Below, one piece after another: positions 18,302 through 26,695 of a DNA stretch of 26,695 bases. Position 1 is the first letter of the stretch; each line of letters begins with the position of its first letter. Origin of the DNA: Thoreauomyces humboldtii. Lineage: Eukaryota > Chytridiomycota > Chytridiomycetes > Spizellomycetales > Powellomycetaceae. The notes under the pieces were generated by a model. The model was not told the DNA's origin. It did no database searches and worked only from the letters and a program-made list of their open reading frames with translations. The position numbers were made by a program, and so were the translations under genes. The stretch lies in contig JADGJA010000260.1 of assembly GCA_027596035.1 (NCBI GenBank), positions 497 to 27,191 of the forward strand. The letters are read 5' to 3'.

Positions 18302-21300
18302 TTAAACCCTGCCGATCTCCTCCTCAAAGTGCTCCAGATGTCGCAGTTTGGCATCGCTGGCCCTTCTGTCGGATCCCGAAACAGAACGAGGTGTCCTGGC
18401 TTCCTGCTGTTGCTGTCGATCCAGGTACTTTCCCATGATATCATCGTCCTCGTCCGCGTAAACACTGCCGCCCGACTCCTTCACGATTTCGCCTCGTTTT
18501 CCCTGGTTCCGCGGAGCATAGTCACGCTGCTCCTGGTTTGACGTCGAACCGGTCGATCTTGGAGCGGGGTGTTGGTGCGTGCGGATTCCTGAAGATTCGA
18601 CGACCGAATAATGGTAGGTTGTCGGTTCGAGCAGCTGATCGACCTGACCTTTGAGCTTGCTGTTAAGAGCATCCACGTTGTGCTGGAGGGCACTTAGCTC
18701 GGCGTCATGGGATCGCGCGAGGTACGACGAACCAGAACTATAGGAGGGAAGCTTCTGCTGCTGTTGCTGCGGCTGCGGGCGACCGTTCCGATGTTGGGCG
18801 TCGAGACGGTGGTCTCGAGCGCTCGCATCCGAGGAGGCATCTACGGCATAGGATGAGTCCCTTTCCAAAAGCGTCTCCACCTGCGCCTTGAGCCTCCGGC
18901 CTAGCTCGGCGACATTGTCCTGGAGGGTCGCGATCTCTCCGTCCTTTTGAGAGCTGGCGCTGCGGTACATGTTGACCTCTGCCTGTGCGCGCTGCAGCTG
19001 CTCCGCCAGCGACTGGTGCTTCAGCGTCAGCACGGCCTTTTCGTGCTCTTTCTGAGAAATGGTAGACTGCTGCATTTGAGCCTGGCGCTGCATGGACTCC
19101 TCGGCCACGCCGAGCTCGTAGACCTTGGACTCAAACCGTAGTCGATGGGCGTCCGTTTCCGAGAGCTCCGTCTTCAGTCGAGAGATCTGACCGTCCATGT
19201 CCGCGATCTGCATGGCTTTCTGTTGCAGCTGGGATCGCAAAGCGGCTCCTTCGTGCTCCATGGCGGACTTGGCTGCCGAGAACTTCTCATTGACGGCCAG
19301 GAAGTCATCCTTCTTCTTGCGCTTGAGATCCTCCACGTTGCGGCGTTCGACCTCGAGCTGGGATTGAAGTCCACGGACGACGCCTTCGAACTCCTTGAGT
19401 CGACTCGCATACTGAGCGATGGTCTCGTCCTTGTCGAGGACCGTTTCCCGAAGGATGGCCTCGGCACCTCGGAAGGTCTCGAGTTGATTCTGAGCTTCTC
19501 CGAGCGAGGCTTGCAACGTGGCAATCTTGTCTGCGACCACGACAAGACGCTCGTGATTCTTTTCCTTGAGCTCGTCTTGAGCGACACTCATCTTATCGAT
19601 CTTGTGTTTAAGATCGGAGATTTGATCTAACAGCTGTTTATTTTCGGCCTTTGCAGAGGAAAGATCGCGAAGAGTTTCTTCACGTTGACTAGCGAGCTCT
19701 TGGTGTGCATTTCGCAGGTTCCGCTCGACGGATCGAGAGTTGTCCAGATCCTGCTTATACTGAGAGATCTGACCTTCAAGCTCATCCGCAGTAAGCTTCC
19801 ATTGCTCAACCTCCTTTTGCATTTGTTTGCGGTCTGCCTTTTGCCTGACCAGCAGCGCATCGAGCTTGGCCAACTCCTCAAGACTTCGAGAATGTCTGGT
19901 CGACATCTTCTCTAAATCTCTTTTGACAGCGGCCTCGGAAGAGATCAAACGCTTCTTTTCCTGCTCTTGCGCAGCGTATCGAGCTGTGAGCTGGTCAATG
20001 TTGGACTGTATCTGCTCCTGGAATGCGGACAGGTCCTGAATCTGCTTCGAAAGCTTGCGTTCCCGGCCTGCGCTTTGCTCGAGCTCGTGCACGAGCTGCT
20101 CGTTGCGGTCGTACAGCTGAGCGCTCTCCTTCTGAGCTGTTTCTAAGGTATAGTGCACCTTGCTCAGTTCGTTCTGCGCATCGCGCTGCTGTTTCTGGAT
20201 GGATAGTTTGGTTTTACGGAGCTCTTCGTCCCGCTGAGAGTACAGGTCCTCGATCAGAACCACCTTTTCCTCCAATGACATCCTCAGCTTGCGCTCGTCC
20301 GCGCACTGCTCCTCGCGGTCCTTGGCCACCTGTGCGACCTTTCGGTACTCACCCTCCTGCGACAGAAGACGGGAGGCCAGGTCCTTCTTGGAGTTGGAAA
20401 GTTCCGTCAACGTTTTATCCAGCTCCCTTTCCCGTGTCTGATTCTCACTGAGAAGACGCTCCAAAGCCTGGACGTGCGTATCGTGACGGTTCTTTGTCGA
20501 GGTCCATGTCAAGGCTTCCTTGGAGTGCCTGTTTTGCAACTGCTGCACCTCCTGATGCAAAGCCAGGCATTCCTCGGACTTGACCGCCAGACTCTTTTCC
20601 ACGTTTCGAACGTGGGTTTCCCGTTTTCGCTCCGTGTCGGCCAGCTCCTGTCGATGACTCCGCTGAAGGGCCTGGACCTCGGACAGGAGCTTATGGTAGT
20701 CCTTCTCGAGCTTGAAGAAGCGCGACCGCTCGGCCTCCAGGACGTCGAGGAGCGGGTTCTCGACAGGGGCGGACTCCCGATGTCGTTCGTGCTTGGTCTC
20801 CGAAGGGAGCCTCCACGCGTCTGATGACAACGAGCGCGCATGACGCGAGTACTGATGCGCTTGGCCCGCAGACGCGGGCCGTGCCCTTGCACTGAACCCG
20901 CCGCCGGTGCCGGACGCGGATTTCGTGGGACTGGCTGGAGCGTATCGACGATAGGATGAATCGACGTTGGTGGCCGTCGTGGGCCTGTTGTCCTGTGCGC
21001 GCCATGCTTCCCCGGAGCCGGCCGACTTCTTGCTGGGTCGCTCGAGAGATTGTCGAAAAGCATCCGATGTCCTCGACGGCTTCTGAAAGTCGATGTCGAG
21101 AAGGTCGCGGACGGTGCGAGCGTTCACGTGCAGCTTGTCCTCGGCTGCGTCTCCGGCAAACACAGCCGAACGGATGGCGGAGGCTGTCCTAGGTTCGTTC
21201 TGATGGTTACTAGCGTTGCTGGCGGGGCCGTTGCGGCTACGAGAGAAGAGAGAGCGTTCTCGCTCCAGAGCCCGTAGACGGTCCTCCCGACCCCGCGCAT

Positions 21301-21325
21301 AGGAGCTGGATAGAGTCGAATTCAT
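18302..21325 (-). CDS. Long coiled-coil protein, possibly basal-body or centrosomal
   Basis: An intronless frame of 1,007 residues from ATG 21325 (an upstream extension of 19 residues would need a GTG start). The first about 190 residues are Ser/Arg/Ala-rich and look disordered (STLSSSYARGREDRLRALE). From about 200 to 830 the sequence is almost continuous heptad coiled coil, rich in Glu, Lys, Gln and Leu. The C-terminal part holds two copies of a module of the form LQxNVxxLxxxLKxQVxxLLE, at about 795-825 and 873-905, separated by a Gln-rich linker. The tail is charged. I do not recognise a named family. Its 3' end lies 188 bases from that of IFT56, and such proteins are common at basal bodies, but a flagellar role is a guess. 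Other structural or Golgi roles fit equally. Confidence 0.8.
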   Translation of the reverse strand: MNSTLSSSYARGREDRLRALERERSLFSRSRNGPASNASNHQNEPRTASAIRSAVFAGDAAEDKLHVNARTVRDLLDIDFQKPSRTSDAFRQSLERPSKKSAGSGEAWRAQDNRPTTATNVDSSYRRYAPASPTKSASGTGGGFSARARPASAGQAHQYSRHARSLSSDAWRLPSETKHERHRESAPVENPLLDVLEAERSRFFKLEKDYHKLLSEVQALQRSHRQELADTERKRETHVRNVEKSLAVKSEECLALHQEVQQLQNRHSKEALTWTSTKNRHDTHVQALERLLSENQTRERELDKTLTELSNSKKDLASRLLSQEGEYRKVAQVAKDREEQCADERKLRMSLEEKVVLIEDLYSQRDEELRKTKLSIQKQQRDAQNELSKVHYTLETAQKESAQLYDRNEQLVHELEQSAGRERKLSKQIQDLSAFQEQIQSNIDQLTARYAAQEQEKKRLISSEAAVKRDLEKMSTRHSRSLEELAKLDALLVRQKADRKQMQKEVEQWKLTADELEGQISQYKQDLDNSRSVERNLRNAHQELASQREETLRDLSSAKAENKQLLDQISDLKHKIDKMSVAQDELKEKNHERLVVVADKIATLQASLGEAQNQLETFRGAEAILRETVLDKDETIAQYASRLKEFEGVVRGLQSQLEVERRNVEDLKRKKKDDFLAVNEKFSAAKSAMEHEGAALRSQLQQKAMQIADMDGQISRLKTELSETDAHRLRFESKVYELGVAEESMQRQAQMQQSTISQKEHEKAVLTLKHQSLAEQLQRAQAEVNMYRSASSQKDGEIATLQDNVAELGRRLKAQVETLLERDSSYAVDASSDASARDHRLDAQHRNGRPQPQQQQQKLPSYSSGSSYLARSHDAELSALQHNVDALNSKLKGQVDQLLEPTTYHYSVVESSGIRTHQHPAPRSTGSTSNQEQRDYAPRNQGKRGEIVKESGGSVYADEDDDIMGKYLDRQQQQEARTPRSVSGSDRRASDAKLRHLEHFEEEIGRV

Positions 21326-22122
21326 TCCCCTCCCTCCACGCTCGGTCGTCGCTTGGAAACCCTTCCACCCAACTTTTCGCACCTATGCCCCGCGCAGGAG
21401 ATGAATGCTATGTGCCGTGGTTGGACGACAGGACGTCTTCTATGTTGTGTATATCATGCAGGGGATGGGCTTCTTTCCACCTCCTGCCGTGTGCACCACC
21501 GTTGGCGTTGGCATTCTGTTAGGTCAGCTTTTAGGCGCTGCACTTCGCGCCTCTCCATCGGGTTATCAGACAGCATAGCCACTAGGAGACCCCCTCGTCT
21601 TCCCGTTCCCTTCCGATGCTGCTCCTGTGACTAACACGGAATTAGCCGGGTGAGGGAAAGAGGCAAAAAAAGGAAAAAGTGATGCACAACCCCGTGACGG
21701 CTCGCTCCCCTCACACGCGCAGGAATGTGTGTCGCGCGCGCGCCTCGTTTGCGGCCACCGCCGCCCCCTCCCGTCGCCTTCCGTCCCGTTCCTTGCGCGA
21801 TGTCATCACCAGCCCCAGCCAGCTTTTCACAGGGAGGAGGGCTTCCAAAAGGGTTTCTATAATTAGAGGTCGCCGGTGGGTTCGCCGTCTCGCCTCCCAT
21901 CCTAACCCCTGCTCAACGCCTTCTCTCTTACATCCCACAGCAAGGTATGCATGAAACGACGAGCATGTGAAAAGGGGTTACGGTCTTCGCACTTTCGTTC
22001 CCGTATCGTTTAAAGAGCGAAGCCCATCGCTGTCCTTGCTCTCCAACTCATCCTATCTCGTCTCGCGTAGCAGTCCCTTCACCCCTCTCATCACACCTCA
22101 GACCTTTCCAGTAATCACAAAC
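21326..22122. promoter_or_regulatory. Divergent promoter region, coiled-coil / short protein
   Basis: 797 bases between divergent starts. TATAATTA at 21858-21865 is a TATA-like site on the plus side. A likely 5' leader intron for the short gene runs from GTATGC at 21945 to CCTTTCCAG ending 22111, just before its ATG at 22123. The 21967-22120 segment is CT-rich. No other gene is visible. Confidence 0.4.
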
Positions 22123-22326
22123 ATGCCTCTCACCACTCCTTCCGCTGCCTCTGTCCGCCCCGTCGACACCAACCCTCAGCCCATCCCTTCCAAGCAGATC
22201 CCAACCCCAACGGGAGTCGCTGGAGTCTCGCCGCCCAACCAGCCCACGGGTCGCACCTCCACTCGAAACGCAACCTTGTCCTTGTACTCTGCGCACGCCT
22301 CTGCCGAACACATTGCTGCCGTATAG
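22123..22326 (+). CDS. Short Pro/Ser/Thr-rich protein, function unknown
   Basis: A 67-residue frame starting in a good context (ATCACAAACATGCC). It is rich in Pro, Thr, Ser and Ala (for example MPLTTPSAASVRPVDTNPQP) and ends TLSLYSAHASAEHIAAV. No membrane segment or known motif. Codon use is strongly C-ending (GTC, ACC, ATC, GCC, AAG), close to that of RPS20, which argues for real and strong expression. A longer frame from ATG 21967 reads through the probable leader intron and looks non-coding before 22123. Lack of any family match keeps confidence moderate. Confidence 0.5.
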   Translation: MPLTTPSAASVRPVDTNPQPIPSKQIPTPTGVAGVSPPNQPTGRTSTRNATLSLYSAHASAEHIAAV

Positions 22327-22689
22327 AGATCACTCACGATCATCTCCTTCAATCGTCGACGTCTAGCCACGGAAACGGTCTATATCCGAGAGTCGACGAC
22401 GAAAAAGCAACACCAAACCTCGCAAAGTGTCCCTGATCTTCAATTCCCCTTCCTCCCCCTTGTTTCGTCGGTTCCCTCCCTCTCTCCATCCCGCATTTTT
22501 TACTTTAGAGCAGCGCCTTCCTTTCCCGATGCCTGCGTAACCGGCCTTCCATGGCCTTTACTTTTTTGTCGTTCTGTCATCCCCTTCTGAATGTATACAT
22601 TCTTGTCACATAGCTTCCTGCGAACGGGTCCACAGGTGGAGGGCGGACGAAGAGCTGATCCGCGGTCTCTCGAGATCGAGGTCGCCCGC
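22327..22689. other. Convergent intergenic region, short protein / GPI13
   Basis: 363 bases that should hold two 3' untranslated regions. The middle (about 22440-22500) is a C/T-rich stretch. No gene, repeat or structured RNA recognised. Confidence 0.5.
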
Positions 22690-25600
22690 TTACTTCGATA
22701 TGCCGAGCTTCCGCAATCCCGTGAGGTACTTTGAGAACGAGCTGTACGTGACGGCCAGGGCAGGGACGCCAAACACCAGCAGCGCCAGGTCCACCGTCAC
22801 CAGCGTCAACGCGCTGAAGAAGAACTTTGGCGCAAAGACCCTCCAGACCATGAGGTGCCGTCGAAAGTGTCCCGCCAGCAGCGTAGCCACGACGGTGGAT
22901 CCGCACGTCATGCTCAGGTACGCCACGACGGCGAAAGCGACCTCCCTCCCCGTTCGATCCTCGGTCCCGCTCACGACCGGTCGCTTCCACACCGCGAACA
23001 GCGGGGCGGCGAGACCGAACAGGATGGGTCCAGCCAGCGTGTTGATCAACACGAGGAGCGGCGAAAAGGTCCAGTTGAGGTGCTTCATGCCTATGTAGCC
23101 CATGTCCCACTGGATGCTCGTGAGCGTGTTCTGGTGACCCGTCGCGAAAAAGTATCGCGCTCCGAGCAGGTACACTGGCACGAGGAAGAAGATGGTCCAA
23201 CCTGCGGTCCGCCGATCGTGCTCGGCGACAGAGAGCGGTCTCGCGGGACGTTCGCTGGCTAGACTCTGCGTCGTGGCGGCGCTCCGCCGCCGGGACAGGA
23301 AGGCCGGCAGACGAGATTTCCGAGGATTCTCCACCGTGGCATCCGGCGCTGCCGCCTTGTCACGCCACAAGTGCAGCATCTCGAGGAGGCACAGTATTTG
23401 CAAGAAACCGCCGCCGAGGACGGCCCCACCCAACGGCTTGGAAAGCATGACCACGATCATGTAGGTGACCGACAGAAACACGAGGTACGAGCTGCCTATC
23501 GCGTTGGCGACGCCGAATATGCAGAGCTTTTTGCTCGCCTGAGTCGGCACTTCCGAAAGCTGCGGGATGGCCTTGATATTGGGCGTAGTAGTTACGATGT
23601 CGATCCCAACGCAGTTGGGACCGCTGAACCAAATGAACGAACAAGCAAAGCTAACGGAAAACAGGGCGACCCGCGCCCACCAGAACTTGATGTCTCCAAA
23701 ATTTACACGGGCGTCTGACATGACGTGATGATTATCCAGCGTGTCCAGTCCCCAGTACAGCGCTCCCGTTGCCAGACCGACTGGGAGCAGGATCTGTGGG
23801 AGCGTGAAGCCCATGCCACGATCGTTTTCGGATGATCGCAACACCTGGCGAAGACCGAGGCAGATTACGGGAATCATCAAAAACAATAAGCAGATAGTGT
23901 AGGGTGCAGAAACGGTCGAATATGGCGTGGAGTAGAGCGTCGACAAGCAATAACTTTCCTGCTCTTCGCGACAGATAATGGATAAACTGCTGATGTATGT
24001 GAGCGCCACAAAGGCAAGAGAAAGGGTAACAAGGCGGTCCCGTGTCTCGTTCCCTTTCACCATGAGATATGAGCCGACGAAGTTCACCATCCCAAAGGCG
24101 TACAAGAGCCATGTGGTCAGGTTGTCCTCGCCCAGCGTCAGATTGTCGGAAGCTGGGACAACAGTATGAATGAGATACAGCACCAGCACGAAGGCGACCT
24201 TCGGTGTGGGAAGAGCTACAATCCTTGCTTGGGAAGTATTTTCCACCCACATAGCCAGTAGGTAGCTGACCGTCAGCCCGAATGCAGAACCAAAAACCAA
24301 TTCATGCACCGGCCCCAGAGCCGAGTCGCCGGTGTCTTCCACAATTGCGAGAAGGCGAGCTAGCACGCCTGCCCGCGCCAAGCCCGACCCGACAAGCGTT
24401 CCAACAGCCATGATCCAGTATGGCGGAGATGGTGCAAGCACGCCCACGTGAACGGCGATGTAGGTTAACATGGATGCAAAAGTCAAGAGCAAAACGAGAC
24501 CGCCAAGCACAATGAGGGTGTTATCGAAACGGGCCCACATTTTTCGAGCGGCGACCAATGTCCGCCTATTGTACTTCATATATTCCAAATATGCTGTTTT
24601 AATCAGCGTCGGATCGCGGGCAGCTTCCTTGAAGTGGGCTTCTGCGCGCGTAAAGAGTTCGTCGAGATCGGTTATTGCGAGCTTAGCAGCCATGCGCTGG
24701 GCACTGTACTCCTTGATATATGTCTGGATCTGAAGAGCGTTTGTCCGCACGGCTTTCAGAAGATTCCAGGCCGGGCTGTCGCCATTGTCTGCTGTGAAGA
24801 AAACTTCTGGGATGACTGTTCCCAGATTGCCGAAAGGTATCGGTATTCCCAGCAACATCGCGATGGTAGGAACAAAATCGATTTGCGGTGTAGTGCGATG
24901 TCCTAGCATGTAAACAAAGGGATCAGAGGTTTCCAATTCCAGTTGCGATTCGGCTGCCAGAAGATCCTCCAGTTCCGCCCGCTGTTCTGGTGAAGTTTCG
25001 AAAAGAGGTTTCTTGCTGTACATGAACAGCGCAGCGTTGACTTCATTTTCACTGTCCCCGCCGTGATCACCCTTGGAGTCCATGCCGTGATCCCCGATGA
25101 CGAACAGAACGGTATCGTCATCAAGATCCTCAATGACATCGGCTAGTACTCCATTCATCTGCGTCAACTTGTCGGCCATCGCCGCATGTGCCGGTCCGTA
25201 ACGATGCCCCGCGTGATCCACTCCAAGAAAGTGTGCAATGAGAAGGTCCCAGGACCCGTCTTTTCGCTGAAGGGTTGGCCTTAAGTGGTCAAGAACTCCA
25301 TTGTCCACAGTGTGGATGTCCCATACTTCCAACGAGGGATACGCATGACTTTCAGTCATGGCGTCGGGATACATGAGCATCCACGTGTCATCGCCCATAA
25401 AGGCGATGCGCTTGCCGTTGCGCGTCAGTTGGTCGATCAGGTTGTCTTCCGCGATCACTTGCCCCAGAAAGTTGCTACCGGCGTCCACAAAAGTGGGTAA
25501 GGTCCCTGTGGTAAGAGCCTTCAGCCGCTGCAGCGTCGTGGTAGGAGGATCTGCACGGACCCGAAGGAGCAAGCTACTGGCGGGCTGATCTCTGAGAAGG

Positions 25601-26061
25601 TCGTGCATGATGGGCAATTTATTGATATAGAAGGGCAAGGTCGAGTTGCCACCGCTACTGGCTGCTTCCTCCGCCAGCTTTTCATCGTAGAGAGCAAAGT
25701 CGAACCGTAACGCATCTAGGACGATCAGGACTGCGCGCTCGTATCGCCGCGGGTGCCAGCACCCCTGAGACGAAGAATTTGCGCCAAACGGAATCTGTTG
25801 GTAGTGGTAGGTGGAGCAATCATTCCGAGTATTCAGTTCGAGGCGAGTTAGCAGAAAGCCACTCAGGAATAAGTAAAGGCCAGAGACTTGTAGTAGCGTT
25901 GCGAGCGTCAGCACACCCAGGATGCCGGGAAAGATCTTGAATCCGGACGATAGCGGAGTTAAGTTTACGGCAAACAGGGATGATTCCGATCGGTCTGGCC
26001 GTGATTCCCGAGGAGAAGCAGATGGCTGGGAGCGATGCTGAACATCCGCTCTTCGTCGCAT
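22690..26061 (-). CDS. GPI13: GPI ethanolamine phosphate transferase 3 (Gpi13 / PIG-O)
   Basis: Adds ethanolamine phosphate to the third mannose of the GPI anchor in the ER, the group later joined to proteins. Intronless; 1,123 residues from ATG 26061. An upstream in-frame ATG at 26244 would add 61 residues that look non-coding, so I prefer the inner start, which precedes a short basic leader and the first membrane helix (FPGILGVLTLATLLQVSGLY). The lumenal catalytic domain is of the alkaline-phosphatase fold: AVLIVLDALRFDF (metal-binding Asp, about 25697-25735), TTTLQRLKALTTGTLPTF (nucleophile Thr, about 25495-25550), HFLGVDHAGHRYGP, and VIGDHGMDSKGDHGG (about 25057-25105) with the remaining metal ligands. 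The rest holds more than ten membrane helices, as in the family. Length agrees with fungal Gpi13. All catalytic motifs look intact. Confidence 0.95.
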   Translation of the reverse strand: MRRRADVQHRSQPSASPRESRPDRSESSLFAVNLTPLSSGFKIFPGILGVLTLATLLQVSGLYLFLSGFLLTRLELNTRNDCSTYHYQQIPFGANSSSQGCWHPRRYERAVLIVLDALRFDFALYDEKLAEEAASSGGNSTLPFYINKLPIMHDLLRDQPASSLLLRVRADPPTTTLQRLKALTTGTLPTFVDAGSNFLGQVIAEDNLIDQLTRNGKRIAFMGDDTWMLMYPDAMTESHAYPSLEVWDIHTVDNGVLDHLRPTLQRKDGSWDLLIAHFLGVDHAGHRYGPAHAAMADKLTQMNGVLADVIEDLDDDTVLFVIGDHGMDSKGDHGGDSENEVNAALFMYSKKPLFETSPEQRAELEDLLAAESQLELETSDPFVYMLGHRTTPQIDFVPTIAMLLGIPIPFGNLGTVIPEVFFTADNGDSPAWNLLKAVRTNALQIQTYIKEYSAQRMAAKLAITDLDELFTRAEAHFKEAARDPTLIKTAYLEYMKYNRRTLVAARKMWARFDNTLIVLGGLVLLLTFASMLTYIAVHVGVLAPSPPYWIMAVGTLVGSGLARAGVLARLLAIVEDTGDSALGPVHELVFGSAFGLTVSYLLAMWVENTSQARIVALPTPKVAFVLVLYLIHTVVPASDNLTLGEDNLTTWLLYAFGMVNFVGSYLMVKGNETRDRLVTLSLAFVALTYISSLSIICREEQESYCLSTLYSTPYSTVSAPYTICLLFLMIPVICLGLRQVLRSSENDRGMGFTLPQILLPVGLATGALYWGLDTLDNHHVMSDARVNFGDIKFWWARVALFSVSFACSFIWFSGPNCVGIDIVTTTPNIKAIPQLSEVPTQASKKLCIFGVANAIGSSYLVFLSVTYMIVVMLSKPLGGAVLGGGFLQILCLLEMLHLWRDKAAAPDATVENPRKSRLPAFLSRRRSAATTQSLASERPARPLSVAEHDRRTAGWTIFFLVPVYLLGARYFFATGHQNTLTSIQWDMGYIGMKHLNWTFSPLLVLINTLAGPILFGLAAPLFAVWKRPVVSGTEDRTGREVAFAVVAYLSMTCGSTVVATLLAGHFRRHLMVWRVFAPKFFFSALTLVTVDLALLVFGVPALAVTYSSFSKYLTGLRKLGISK

Positions 26062-26336
26062 AGCAGCTGCTTGGCATGCAATCGCCCGACGAGGTCCGAC
26101 GCAGGGAAGTTCTCGAGAAGCCTTCCACCCTTCCACCTTCCACCCCTTCCCATGCGCATTTCGACAGCGATGCAAAGCCGACGGGGAGTCCCAAACCTCC
26201 CAAAACGGCGAGGAATCCCGACAACTCCCACGCTGTTCAAACATCCAAAGTAAGGTCTATACGCTTCCGGTCTTTTCAAACGTGGAAGAAAGGGATTCCA
26301 AGAACAGTTCTTATTCAAAAGTGGTGCAGGCGTTGC

Positions 26337-26663
26337 CTACATGATCGCCCGATAAACACCCAACGCGGAAGTAGCTAAGACACACACAGGTACGATGAGA
26401 AACAGACGGCTCAGGAACATCCAGCACCGCTATCGTTCTGTACCAGCTGCGAGTGCGGCCAGGACTCCTCTATGACGCCGCGCACTACTGAGAGCAGAGG
26501 CCCCACTTGTGACGGGAGGGGTTACGACGCGTGAACGCTCATACAGGAAATAAGCTGAAACGCCCAGGCATGTAGCTGTTCCTGTGACCCTACATGCGAG
26601 ACAATCGGTTCGTAATGGCGGGGGGGGAGTCGGCGTAAGACCTTGTTCGCTTTGCGACGACAT
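26337..26663 (-). CDS. DMAC1-like (DUF4536) small mitochondrial membrane protein
   Basis: Two exons, 26663-26444 and 26374-26337, joined across a 69-base intron (donor GTACAG, acceptor GTGTCTTAG, phase 1), give 85 residues. After a Pro-rich start comes DCLACRVTGTATCLGVSAYF, a CxxC motif leading into a hydrophobic helix, and near the end a second helix LAALAAATSALGVYRAIM. This CxxC, helix, loop, helix, YRA end is the pattern of the distal membrane-arm assembly complex protein 1-like domain. In humans DMAC1 helps assemble the distal membrane arm of complex I; the fungal relatives are poorly studied, so a complex I role is inferred. Without the intron the frame would run past the second helix. 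A run of eight C on the coding strand encodes part of a Pro stretch. Tandem with, and upstream of, GPI13. Confidence 0.8.
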
Positions 26664-26695
26664 TTGCAAAAGAGGGTTGAGTGGGCGGGTTGGGC

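Noticed and set aside
18302..21382. Coiled-coil protein beginning at 21382
   Set aside because: That codon is GTG; the first ATG in frame is at 21325.
22577..23200. 207-codon minus-strand frame overlapping GPI13
   Set aside because: It is a shadow of the GPI13 membrane region in another frame, with Arg/Pro/His-rich composition.
22690..26244. GPI13 start at ATG 26244
   Set aside because: The 61 added residues show no family resemblance, and the inner ATG at 26061 stands right before the expected basic leader and first helix.

Overview
This is nuclear DNA from a fungus that makes flagellated zoospores, that is, of chytrid type. Genes are short and mostly split by introns of about 55 to 120 bases with ordinary GT...AG ends. 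A Loc1-like ribosome assembly protein and fungal-type versions of ALDH3, Gpi13 and a DMAC1-like protein point to Fungi. An almost complete IFT56/TTC26 gene requires a cilium or flagellum. The identification rests on protein motifs I can read, not on a database search.

Layout, left to right: NDUFA5 (-), LOC1-like (+), a 1,556-residue REJ/GPS single-pass surface protein (-), LSM7 (+), an FAD amine-oxidase-like protein (-), CMC2 (+), a fatty aldehyde dehydrogenase (-), RPS20/uS10 (+), a small HMG-box-like protein (-), IFT56 (+), a long coiled-coil protein (-), a short Pro/Ser/Thr-rich protein (+), GPI13/PIG-O (-) and a DMAC1-like mitochondrial membrane protein (-). The first thirteen genes strictly alternate strand, giving six divergent pairs with shared promoter regions and six convergent pairs. 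Several genes (NDUFA5, CMC2, the HMG-like gene, IFT56, DMAC1-like) appear only after exons are joined by hand. CMC2 and the 3' exon of the DMAC1-like gene are too short to stand out as open frames.

Functional themes: three genes serve respiratory-chain biogenesis or structure (NDUFA5, CMC2, DMAC1-like). Three serve RNA and ribosome housekeeping (LOC1-like, LSM7, RPS20). Two handle lipids or lipid anchors (ALDH3, GPI13), with the FAD protein a possible third. IFT56 and perhaps the convergent coiled-coil gene relate to the flagellum. The most unusual gene is the REJ/GPS protein. It has a polycystin/adhesion-receptor type ectodomain with an intact autoproteolysis motif, set on a Ser/Thr-rich stalk and one membrane helix like a fungal wall-stress sensor. 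No transposons, tRNAs, rRNAs or CRISPR arrays were seen.
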